From Rhizorhabdus sp049889055 (GTDB lineage Bacteria > Pseudomonadota > Alphaproteobacteria > Sphingomonadales > Sphingomonadaceae): 64,000 nucleotides of DNA. Both the position numbers and the translations under genes were made by a program. A model generated the notes under the pieces. The model was given only the letters and a program-made list of their open reading frames with translations, did no database searches and was not told where the DNA came from. Shown one piece after another: positions 1 through 6,793 of the stretch (its first letter is position 1; every line of letters begins with the position of its first letter). The stretch covers positions 124,001-188,000 of the forward strand of contig NZ_JBLTWO010000003.1 of assembly GCF_049889055.1 (NCBI RefSeq). The letters are read 5' to 3'.

Positions 1-1235
1 TCGAAGACCGCATCGTCAAAGCCGAGGCGATTGCTCATCGAGCTGAAAACGACGTTGGCGGCACCTCGCTCATAGAAATAATCGAGAATAGTCGGCCGTT
101 CGGCAATGTTCATCCGGCTGATCGGTACCGAGACCGTCACTTTTCCCGGAAACTCGCGAAGGATCATCGGATATTTGGTGTGAACCCGCTCTGCGCGCAG
201 CGGCTGCATCAAATAATCATAGGTTTCGGGGATAAGGGACTCGCAGTGCAGCGCGATCGTCGAAACATAATCATTCAATTCGGCATGTCGCACCGGGTCA
301 TAGGCAGCGCCATTGGTGTTCACGCTCAGCGGGACGTTGGGCATGCGTTCCCGAAGATAGCGAGCGCGGTCCATGACGAAAGGATCGACCAGGCCATCGC
401 CAAACAGCCCGAAAGCAATTCCACCCGCAACCGGCAGATCGTTCGCGACGACCTCGTCGATGATCTTGCGAAACAGGGACATCGGCATGGGCTGGCGGGG
501 TGAATGCGCAGTTACGCTTTTGCCGGTCGGGCAATGGACACAAGAGGCGTTACATGTGCCGGTCGTACCGAGGATGATGTGATCGAGCCAAGCTGGCAGG
601 ATCGCATCTTGCCGGCAGCCAAGCCTCGCGACGTTCAGAAGCTCGACCGGCACATGTTCGAGTTCGACGATCCGGCCGAAATATCGCTGAGCATCAGCGC
701 GTCGGCCTAGATCCAGGTATATGCTGGCCAGCTGGAACAATATGTGAGGATTGTCCTGTTGCCGCGCGTCCGCCTCCAGATAGGCGGCCAACGCCTCCTC
801 GAGGCGACCCGATCTGTGGAAACTCCTGGCAAGTTGTCGCCAACCGGAAGCTCCCACCGGCGGATCTGTATCGAAGCGGACAATAACTCTCGCATAGAGT
901 TCTTCTGCCTCGTTTTTCTTGCCCGTTTCGTCCAGTGCCGCTGCGAGCTGAAACAGGGTGTCGGCATGATCTGGCCGGTAACGATCCGCCTGGCGATAGG
1001 CGGTAAGCGCTTCGTCGGGCAGACCAAGCTCGCGCAGGCAATGGCCAAGTTGGAGCCAGACGCCGGCACGTTCCGGGCGGCGGCTGACAATCTCTCGGTA
1101 GGCATCCGCCGCCTCTGCCCAGCGCCCCTGATCGCGCAGCGCATCCGCCATCCTGATCCTGGGTCGATCGAGCAATTTGAGTAAGTTTCGCACCGTCCGC
1201 CTATCTGCTCCGGCGATTGGTAGCACGAACGGCAT
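1..1235 (-). CDS. TPR-repeat radical SAM protein, C-terminus beyond the window
   Basis: My own translation of the minus strand gives one open frame with no stop from the ATG at 1235 to the left edge, about 411 residues. The first ~190 residues are tetratricopeptide-like helices (RWAEAADAYREIV, DEALTAYRQADR, EEALAAYLEAD). They are followed by CNASCVHC, the C-x3-C-x2-C motif that binds the radical SAM 4Fe-4S cluster, then by a TIM-barrel-like stretch (GIAFGLFGDG, SVNTNG). The substrate is unknown. Fusion of TPR and radical SAM domains suggests modification of a protein or peptide. Other in-frame starts exist (GTG at 1190, ATG at 1151), but the ATG at 1235 keeps the helix before the first TPR. 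Base composition is lower in GC than the core genes to the right. A C-terminal SPASM domain cannot be checked here. Confidence 0.8.
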   Translation of the reverse strand, partial: MPFVLPIAGADRRTVRNLLKLLDRPRIRMADALRDQGRWAEAADAYREIVSRRPERAGVWLQLGHCLRELGLPDEALTAYRQADRYRPDHADTLFQLAAALDETGKKNEAEELYARVIVRFDTDPPVGASGWRQLARSFHRSGRLEEALAAYLEADARQQDNPHILFQLASIYLDLGRRADAQRYFGRIVELEHVPVELLNVARLGCRQDAILPAWLDHIILGTTGTCNASCVHCPTGKSVTAHSPRQPMPMSLFRKIIDEVVANDLPVAGGIAFGLFGDGLVDPFVMDRARYLRERMPNVPLSVNTNGAAYDPVRHAELNDYVSTIALHCESLIPETYDYLMQPLRAERVHTKYPMILREFPGKVTVSVPISRMNIAERPTILDYFYERGAANVVFSSMSNRLGFDDAVF

Positions 1236-1563
1236 CAGCCCGCGGCAAGGACTTGCTCCAGTTTGGCTGAATATCTCTTCGATCCACCGGCTTCCGTCGC
1301 GTGCGCACCATTTCTCTGACATTGGTGGAAGAGTGTGGGGCTTGCCATGCCTTTGGCGGCCTGTGAGCGAGCAACATTGTGACCGTCGGTGCTGTAAGAC
1401 TAGTAAAATGTCCTCGCGACTCCGTGCGGCCGCGCGCGGAGCACGCGACGTGTCAGATCGCCCATGACGGACTATAAACTGTCGGATTATTTTACAGCCC
1501 CGCCAAAGATCCGTAAATGGGCAGCCGCCAGCGCCCGCTAATGTTGCCATTTAAGGGCTTGGC
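1236..1563. other. Intergenic region between divergent radical SAM and PEP-CTERM genes
   Basis: I find no convincing gene in this 328-base stretch. It holds two CTGTAA-type half sites in opposite orientation, one near 1392 and one as TTACAG ending at 1497, and the left end of the sigma-54-like element at 1559. It therefore probably carries the control region of the PEP-CTERM gene and perhaps the promoter of the leftward radical SAM gene. Confidence 0.5.
1479..1497. promoter_or_regulatory. Candidate activator-binding inverted repeat
   Basis: The sequence CTGTCGGATTATTTTACAG has CTGT/ACAG ends in inverted orientation and lies about 65 bases upstream of the sigma-54-like -24 element. A related CTGTAA site starts at 1392. 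Sigma-54 promoters need an upstream enhancer bound by an AAA+ activator, and the position fits. The match to any known activator site is inference. Confidence 0.3.
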
Positions 1564-1575
1564 GTGAATTTTGCT
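1559..1575 (+). promoter_or_regulatory. Sigma-54 (-24/-12) promoter candidate for the PEP-CTERM gene
   Basis: TTGGCGTGAATTTTGCT matches the RpoN consensus TTGGCACG-N4-TTGCT except for GT in place of AC. The invariant GG (1561-1562) and GC (1573-1574) are exactly 10 bases apart. Transcription would begin near 1586, just ahead of the ATG at 1600. In several bacteria PEP-CTERM genes are known to depend on sigma-54 and the PrsK/PrsR two-component system, which makes the site plausible here. Confidence 0.55.
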
Positions 1576-1599
1576 AAACAGGCCGGACGACGACGAGAT

Positions 1600-2349
1600 A
1601 TGGATCGGGTGCTGCGGATGTTCGGTTACTGGGTTGCTTTGGTCATGCGTTTCGCTGCGTTCATCCTCGGGCTGGCGATTGTCAGCGCGCAGGGGGCCTA
1701 TGCGGCCAATCTGATCACCAATGGCAGTTTCGAAAGCGGTTTCACCGGCTGGACGATTACCAATGTCCAGAGCAGCACCGGAACCGGCTCCGAACCGGTG
1801 AGAATCCTGACCTATGGTTCGTCGAGCAACGGCGCCTATGGCGAGATTGTCCCGGTCGATACTGCGGTCGGCAATCCGGGGCTGGACCCTGCCGGCAGCA
1901 GCGCGGTCTATTTCGTGTCGGATTTCGCCGCACCGCAGACTCTGTCGCAAAGCTTGTCCCTGATCGGCGGCAAGACCTACCAGCTCGGCTTCGATCTCTA
2001 TATTCCCGCCAATGGCGCTGGCAATCCGGGCGATGCGCGCTTTCAGGCCTCGATCTTCGGTACCAATGTTCTGGATGTGACCGTTTCGAGCCTGGGCCAG
2101 CAGCAGTGGCAGACCTACTCCAGCGACTTCACTTTCGTAGCGGACATGTCCGGATCGCTGAATTTCAACTTCTTCACCAACAGTTTTCCGTCCAAGGACG
2201 TCGTGCTCGACCGGGTTTATCTGACCGAAGTCGTGAGCACCGCGCCCGAGCCGTCGACCTGGGCGATGATGCTCCTCGGCTTCGGGGCGCTCGGCTGGGC
2301 CCAGCGGCGCAAGGCTGCTGCCGACCGGATGGTGGCGGTTCCCAACTGA
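1600..2349 (+). CDS. PEP-CTERM sorting-domain exported protein
   Basis: This 249-residue exported protein opens with a hydrophobic signal (ALVMRFAAFILGLAIVSA) and a likely cleavage after AYA. The mature part begins NLITNGSFESGFTGW, typical of the beta-sandwich carbohydrate-binding or choice-of-anchor modules found in such proteins. It ends with the tripartite PEP-CTERM signal: PEPSTW at residues 216-221, a short hydrophobic helix, then a basic tail (AQRRKAA). Such tails are recognised by exosortase (XrtA/EpsH family), which moves the protein to the cell surface or exopolysaccharide. No exosortase gene lies in this window. A longer frame starts at ATG 1564, but that codon lies inside the candidate sigma-54 promoter, so I prefer ATG 1600. 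ATG 1618 or 1645 are also possible. Confidence 0.85.
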   Translation: MDRVLRMFGYWVALVMRFAAFILGLAIVSAQGAYAANLITNGSFESGFTGWTITNVQSSTGTGSEPVRILTYGSSSNGAYGEIVPVDTAVGNPGLDPAGSSAVYFVSDFAAPQTLSQSLSLIGGKTYQLGFDLYIPANGAGNPGDARFQASIFGTNVLDVTVSSLGQQQWQTYSSDFTFVADMSGSLNFNFFTNSFPSKDVVLDRVYLTEVVSTAPEPSTWAMMLLGFGALGWAQRRKAAADRMVAVPN

Positions 2350-2407
2350 TCCGGGACGCGGCGCGAAGGGGCGCCGGTAATCGGGACGGAAGGGGCTTGG
2401 CGGATGC

Positions 2408-3136
2408 CTAAGTCCTGTCTGTGCGGACAGTCGTCACCGCAGTCGCAGCTTCGCAAATACGCTCCAGACGCTCGGCGGGCGACCCGAGCACGCGCAGATA
2501 TTGGCGGATGAACCGGCCCGTGCCGAGCCGGACGACGCCGTCGGTGATCAGATACAGTGCCTCGAGCAGGTGCGGGTTGCGCATCAGGACCATCTGCAAC
2601 AGATGCTGGTCATCGGGAAAAGGCCGCCCATCGGGCAGCGCCTGCCAAGGCTCCGCCGCCGCGCGCAACATGTCTTCGGACAGCGTCTGCCGGGTGATCT
2701 CCCACCAGCGCATGGCGATCTCGCGACCCAGCTCATGGCCGAGGTTGAGGAAGAAGACGCCGTTGTTGATCGCCCAGCGTTCGGCATCCGGTGCGCCGGG
2801 CGCCGCGACCAGCGCATAAGCTTCCCGTCTACCCAGAAAGCGCCGGATATCGAAATCGGGCTGGAGGATCAGCGCATCGGCATCGAGATAGAGGAACCAG
2901 CCGCGCCAGCCCGCGTCGAGCAGGTCCTTCAGAATCTCGATCCGGTTCAGCGATGCCTGCCATGGGTGATAGCCGCGCCGCACGCCCACAAAGGGACGAA
3001 AGTCGATGTCGTTGGCGTCGCAGAAGGCGCGATGGACCGGGGCGGTTGCAGCCAGCATCGCCTCATAGTCCGGGCCGGCCGCAGTCTGTGCCAGGATCAT
3101 CTTCTGGGTGGAATGGACGATCCCGTCGATCAGCAT
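2408..3136 (-). CDS. Putative glycosyltransferase with DxD motif
   Basis: A 242-residue protein with YLDADAL in the middle, a DxD-type metal and nucleotide-sugar binding motif, preceded by WRGWFLYLD and followed by NNGVFFLNLG. This arrangement is seen in GT-A fold enzymes of the galactosyl transferase GMA12/MNN10 type. It should transfer a sugar from a nucleotide donor; acceptor and sugar are unknown. The start ATG is preceded by GAGG at a suitable distance. It converges on the PEP-CTERM gene and diverges from the PqqD-like gene. A role in surface glycan or glycoprotein decoration would fit the neighbouring PEP-CTERM gene, but that is inference. Confidence 0.7.
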   Translation of the reverse strand: MLIDGIVHSTQKMILAQTAAGPDYEAMLAATAPVHRAFCDANDIDFRPFVGVRRGYHPWQASLNRIEILKDLLDAGWRGWFLYLDADALILQPDFDIRRFLGRREAYALVAAPGAPDAERWAINNGVFFLNLGHELGREIAMRWWEITRQTLSEDMLRAAAEPWQALPDGRPFPDDQHLLQMVLMRNPHLLEALYLITDGVVRLGTGRFIRQYLRVLGSPAERLERICEAATAVTTVRTDRT

Positions 3137-3254
3137 GAAGACCTCATAGCCAGAGTGGCGCCGCCCGGTTTTCGCGCCTTTTTTGAACGGGTCAACCGCG
3201 CGGATGGGTTGATCGTCTGCCCGTGGACAGGCGCTGACCTAAACCCTAGAGACA

Positions 3255-3566
3255 ATGCTCGTCCACCCAGCCATGGAATATCCGATGCTCACGCTGTCCT
3301 CTACCGTCCGGGCTGTGCCCGATATGCTCACCGCCGATGTCGACGGCGAGACGGTGATGATGGATGCCGAGAGCGGCCATTATTATAATCTGGACCCGAT
3401 CGGCAGCCGCATCTGGCATGCGCTCGCGGAACCCACCCGCGTCGAGGCGCTGTGCGACCAACTTGCCGCCGATTATGACGCGCCGATCGAGCTGATCCGC
3501 AAGGACGTGCTTACGCTGTTGGAGACCCTCGACGAGCGCAAGCTGCTGATCGTCGACGCCGACTGA
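3255..3566 (+). CDS. PqqD family protein (RiPP recognition element fold)
   Basis: A 103-residue protein that matches the PqqD family along its length: a strand-rich start (DVDGETVMMDAESGHYYNLDPIGSRIWHAL) followed by helices (VEALCDQLAADYDAP, KDVLTLLETLDERKLL). PqqD and its relatives bind leader peptides and present them to modifying enzymes such as radical SAM proteins. No pqqA-, pqqE- or lasso-type gene lies next to it, and the radical SAM protein at the left edge is about 2 kb away on the other strand. Stand-alone PqqD-like proteins are also common near exopolysaccharide and PEP-CTERM loci. ATG 3255 is taken as the start; ATG 3273 or 3285 are alternatives. Confidence 0.8.
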   Translation: MLVHPAMEYPMLTLSSTVRAVPDMLTADVDGETVMMDAESGHYYNLDPIGSRIWHALAEPTRVEALCDQLAADYDAPIELIRKDVLTLLETLDERKLLIVDAD

Positions 3567-3583
3567 CGAGCGCTCGGACGGGG

Positions 3584-3862
3584 TCAGTTCGTCTCGGCGA
3601 AGAGCGCGGAGGCCTCGGCGAAGCGCGGGTTGCGGCGCAGCGTCTGCCCGCCGCTCACATGGATCGTCTGGCCGGTTACGAAGCGCGCTTCATTGCTCGC
3701 CAGCCACAGCGGCACATCGGCCACCTCGGCGACGACACCGGGGCGGCCTGCGACCGACACTTCGGCGCCTTCGGCGCGATAGAGGCGGGCGATGACGGCG
3801 ACCAGATTGCCCGGCGCCGCGCCGATGACGATCGCGCGCCGGCCCGCCAGCCGCCCGCTCAT
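3584..3862 (-). pseudogene. Short-chain dehydrogenase remnant with large internal deletion
   Basis: The 92-residue frame joins two ends of an SDR (usual length about 250). Residues 1-40 are the first beta-alpha-beta of the Rossmann fold (GRRAIVIGAAPGN, then RLYRAEGAEVSVAGRP). From about residue 45 it reads as the extreme C-terminus (LWLASNEARFVTGQTIHVSGGQT). Everything between is missing, including the catalytic Ser and the Tyr-x3-Lys, so it cannot be an active SDR. The frame is preserved across the junction, and its ATG overlaps the stop of the upstream VOC gene by four bases. Either it is a decayed gene or a short protein with a new, unknown role. Confidence 0.75.
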
Positions 3863-4395
3863 GCCGCCACTCCCAGGTCGATCTCGGGCAGCGTCGATCG
3901 GCCGTCCCAGTCGCGCGCCAGGGCAATCCCGGCGTCATGGCCCTCGCGCGATCCTGCGCCGCAGATAAGCTCGAACAGCAGGCCCGGCTGCTTCGAATCG
4001 GCGAAATAGATCACCCGCACCGCAACATTCTCGGCAGAGAAGACCCGCTGCATGCCGCTTGCATCGAACAGCGCCGCTTCCGCGTCGAGATCGTCGACGA
4101 TCCAGGCGAGATGGTGCAGCCCGGCGATCGGGCGTCCCGCCTCGTCCTGATAGGGGGAGGGGGAATTGCTGCGCACCTGGATGAACTCGATCTGCTCGGT
4201 CCCGCGATAGCCGAGCGCGACGTCGATCACCACGCGGGTGGCCTGGTCGCGATAGCGGCCCTCAAGCGCGACGTTGCGATAGATCTGCCACGGCCCGACG
4301 CCCAGAGTGTCGCTCCAGAAGCGCACCGAATGGTCCAGATCGTCGGTGACGAAGCCGATCTGGTCGATCGGCGCGCGGTGCTCGCGGACGGGCAT
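3859..4395 (-). CDS. VOC superfamily (glyoxalase/dioxygenase-like) protein
   Basis: A 178-residue protein starting MPVREHRAPIDQIGFVTDDLD. I chose this start because GAGGAGA lies just upstream, although the open frame continues to 4458. Two beta-alpha-beta-beta-beta modules are visible: IDQIGFVTDDLDHSVRFW with LGVGPW, and GLHHLAWIVDDLDAEAALF with FELI. His and Glu residues sit at the usual metal positions of vicinal oxygen chelate enzymes. The reaction is unknown; lyase, isomerase or ring-cleaving activity are possible in this superfamily. It is translationally coupled to the SDR remnant, so the two were probably once a two-enzyme operon. Confidence 0.75.
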   Translation of the reverse strand: MPVREHRAPIDQIGFVTDDLDHSVRFWSDTLGVGPWQIYRNVALEGRYRDQATRVVIDVALGYRGTEQIEFIQVRSNSPSPYQDEAGRPIAGLHHLAWIVDDLDAEAALFDASGMQRVFSAENVAVRVIYFADSKQPGLLFELICGAGSREGHDAGIALARDWDGRSTLPEIDLGVAA

Positions 4396-4544
4396 GGCAG
4401 TCTCTCCTCGGTTCGCGGCATTTTGCCGTCTGCGGCGGGCGATAGCATGGGCGATCATCGATCGGGTAGCCGCAGTGCGGTGAAAAGAATCTGTGCAACG
4501 CTTGGCCTCTCGTCGAGCGGTGCGGGCTCGGCTATGCCGCCACT

Positions 4545-5834
4545 ATGGCCCTTGCTCCCAATACCGCCCAGACGGCTCGCTTCGACACCGATCCGGCCCC
4601 CGCGATCGATGCACCCTCGCTGCGGTTCTTCGTCTTCGGGCTGTTCTTCATCTTCGGCGGGATCACCTCGCTGAATGACATCATCATCCCGAAGCTGAAG
4701 GACCTGTTCACGCTCAACTATACGCAGGCGATGCTGGTGCAGTTCTGCTTCTTCGCCGCCTATGCGATCGTCGGCATTCCCGGCGCGCAGCTGGTCAAGC
4801 GGGTCGGCTATATGCGGGGCGCGGTCGTCGGTCTGCTGGCGATGATGCTCGGCTGCCTGCTGTTCATCCCGGCGAGCGCCTATGCGACCTATCCGCTGTT
4901 CCTGTTCGCCTTGTTCGTCCTCGCCAGCGGCGTCGTCATCGTGCAGGTCGTCGCCAATCCGCTGATCAGCCTGCTCGGTCCCGCGAGCACCGCGTCGAGC
5001 CGGCTGACCTTCGCCCAGGCCTTCAATTCGCTCGGCACCACCCTCTTTCCCTATGTAGGCGCGATCCTGATCCTCGGCAGTCTGGCCGGAACCGACTCCA
5101 AGGGGCTTACAGGCGCCGCGCTCGATGCTTATCGGACGGCAGAAAGCCGGGCGATCGTCCATGGCTATGTCGGGCTCGCGATCGCGCTGGCGGTCATCGC
5201 GGGCGTGGTGTGGCTGCTGCGCGATCGGCTGAAGGGCGAAAAGCATGAAAGCGCCAGCTTGCTGTCGGGGCTCTCGCTCCTCCGGCGGCAGCGCTTCGGT
5301 TTCGGCGCGCTGTCGATCTTCCTCTATGTCGGCGCCGAGGTCGCCATCGGATCGCTGCTGGTCAGCTATCTCGAGCAACCCCACGCGCTAGGCCTGACCG
5401 AGCAGCAGGCGGGCAAGCTCATCCCCTTCTATTGGGGCGGCGCGCTCGTGGGGCGGTTCATCGGTTCGGCGACGTTGCGCTTCATCAATCCGGGCGTGGC
5501 GCTGGCCGGTGTGGCGCTGTCGGCGATCGTACTGGTGCTGGTCGCGGCGGGCATGGCTGGTCCGGTCGGTGCCTATGCGCTGCTGGCGGTCGGGCTGGCC
5601 AATGCGATCATGTTTCCGACGATCTTCAGCCTCGCCTGCGCGGGATTGGGTGCGAAGACCGCCGACGGCTCGGGCGTGATCAACGTCGCAATCTGCGGTG
5701 GAGCGATCGTCCCGCTGCTGGTGGGTGGGCTGGCCGACTGGAGCGGCAGCCTCTCGATCGCCTTGTCGATCCCGGTCGCCTGCTATGCGGCGATCGGCTG
5801 CTACGGACTTTTCGCGCGCAGGCCGGTCGCGTGA
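4545..5834 (+). CDS. MFS sugar permease, FucP/GluP-like
   Basis: A 429-residue, strongly hydrophobic protein with about twelve membrane segments. It carries signatures of the fucose/glucose-galactose:H+ symporter branch of the major facilitator superfamily, notably ANPLISLLG followed by FAQAFNSLGTTLFPYVGA, and GGALVGRFIGS in the second half. It probably takes up a hexose or deoxyhexose by proton symport; the exact sugar cannot be read from the sequence. It starts 149 bases from the divergent VOC gene, and the small secreted protein gene follows 37 bases downstream, possibly in the same transcript. Confidence 0.85.
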   Translation: MALAPNTAQTARFDTDPAPAIDAPSLRFFVFGLFFIFGGITSLNDIIIPKLKDLFTLNYTQAMLVQFCFFAAYAIVGIPGAQLVKRVGYMRGAVVGLLAMMLGCLLFIPASAYATYPLFLFALFVLASGVVIVQVVANPLISLLGPASTASSRLTFAQAFNSLGTTLFPYVGAILILGSLAGTDSKGLTGAALDAYRTAESRAIVHGYVGLAIALAVIAGVVWLLRDRLKGEKHESASLLSGLSLLRRQRFGFGALSIFLYVGAEVAIGSLLVSYLEQPHALGLTEQQAGKLIPFYWGGALVGRFIGSATLRFINPGVALAGVALSAIVLVLVAAGMAGPVGAYALLAVGLANAIMFPTIFSLACAGLGAKTADGSGVINVAICGGAIVPLLVGGLADWSGSLSIALSIPVACYAAIGCYGLFARRPVA

Positions 5835-5871
5835 ACAACGGGGGATATCCGGCACATCGGGAGAGACCGTG

Positions 5872-6240
5872 ATGATCCGCTATCTGCCAATGGCTTTTGC
5901 GTTTGGGTTGGCCGTGCCGGCCGCCGCTCAACAGGCCCCCGTTTCGCTCGAAGGACGCTGGACGGTCGATCTCTCGGCCGAGCCTGGGCAGGTCTACACC
6001 AAGGACATGGTCCTCAAGCTCGCGGCCGACGGGACAGTCAGCGGAAGCTTCTACGATAGCGAGATCGAGGCGGGTCGCTGGAAGACCGACCGCGGCCGCA
6101 CCTGCGTCAGCTTCCGCACGACCGACGGCGTGGGCCCCTATCACAGCGCCGCCTGTCTGCGCGGGGATCAGGTGGAGGGCCAGACCTGGGCCGAGCAGCG
6201 CCGCTTCCTGTTCAATTGGAATGCGGTGCGGGCGAAATAG
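5872..6240 (+). CDS. Small secreted protein of unknown function
   Basis: A 122-residue protein with a clear signal peptide (MIRYLPMAFAFGLAVPAAAQ) and a predicted mature form starting QAPVSLEGRWTVDL. The rest alternates polar and hydrophobic residues in strand-like fashion (MVLKLAADGTVSGSFY, RTCVSFRTTDG) with two cysteines (RTCVSF, SAACLR) that could pair in the periplasm. The pattern SLEGRWTVDL...DGTVSGSFYDSEIEAGRW resembles small lipocalin- or avidin-like beta barrels, but I do not recognise a named family. ATG 5872 is preceded by GGGAGAG. Confidence 0.7.
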   Translation: MIRYLPMAFAFGLAVPAAAQQAPVSLEGRWTVDLSAEPGQVYTKDMVLKLAADGTVSGSFYDSEIEAGRWKTDRGRTCVSFRTTDGVGPYHSAACLRGDQVEGQTWAEQRRFLFNWNAVRAK

Positions 6241-6653
6241 GCGGACTCCCCTCCACCGGCTGCGCCGGTCCCCCTCCCCGTGCCGGGGAGGAACGTGCTG
6301 CAGTCCTCCCCGGGACGGAAAGGGGGACCATCCGCAGGATGGTGGAGGGGTTTTCCGTCCCTAAATCCTCGCAACCTGATTTTTTCGATGACGGCCTCCG
6401 CCGCGCGCCGGCGGCCGCCGAAGATCGCATAGAGCGCCACGCCCGGCACGTTCCAGTTCAGGCGGCAGAGCTGGGTGCGGCCCAGCAGGCTTGCGAGTAG
6501 ATGGAGGCATCCGCAGATCGCGACGAGGCCGGTGCGCCCGGGCGAAGGGCGTGCGGAACCTGTGCGTCGCGTCGGGCGCCCGGCTTCGACATCGTCGACA
6601 GCCTTCTCGGTGCGTCCGATCACCCCGTGAAGCTTCACCGCCACCCTGGACAT
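6168..6653 (-). CDS. Uncertain small protein gene running into a repeat
   Basis: On the minus strand the frame from ATG 6653 (GAGG just upstream) has strongly GC-biased third positions for about 100 codons, as real genes here do. It contains a hydrophobic segment (GLVAICGCLHLLASLLG) followed by a basic region (GGRRRAAEAVIEKIRLRG). It then enters the palindromic repeat and ends antisense to the secreted protein gene, so the last ~60 codons are probably not native. It may be a gene whose 3' end was replaced by the repeat. No family was recognised, and it could be spurious. Confidence 0.3.
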   Translation of the reverse strand: MSRVAVKLHGVIGRTEKAVDDVEAGRPTRRTGSARPSPGRTGLVAICGCLHLLASLLGRTQLCRLNWNVPGVALYAIFGGRRRAAEAVIEKIRLRGFRDGKPLHHPADGPPFRPGEDCSTFLPGTGRGTGAAGGGESAYFARTAFQLNRKRRCSAQVWPST

Positions 6654-6793
6654 GACCTCGAATTGTTCCGTTAGAGGCGCATGGCCCGGGGCCGGAAGAC
6701 CAAGCTGTCCATAGTCATAGCTGCATCGCCGCCCGGCCTGCCCGATTGTCCGGGGGTGTCCCACATGAGGCGCACGGGAGAGAGGAAAGCCGA
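6241..6793. other. Long intergenic region with repeat and possible small gene
   Basis: Between the secreted protein and the P450 there are 553 bases. They hold the palindromic repeat at 6248-6350 and, on the minus strand, a frame with gene-like codon use (6653 leftwards). The last ~50 bases before 6794 carry the ribosome binding site GAGAGGAAA of the P450. Confidence 0.6.
6248..6350. repeat. Imperfect palindromic intergenic repeat
   Basis: The left arm CCCCTCCACC...GGTCCCCCT...CGGGGAGGA (from 6248) is answered by its reverse complement TCCTCCCCG...AGGGGGACC...GGTGGAGGGG (to 6350). Each arm also folds on itself around a short variable loop. Such mobile, gene-free palindromes occur many times in sphingomonad genomes, always between genes. 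It lies just downstream of the secreted protein stop and could act as a transcription barrier or mRNA stabiliser. Confidence 0.75.
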
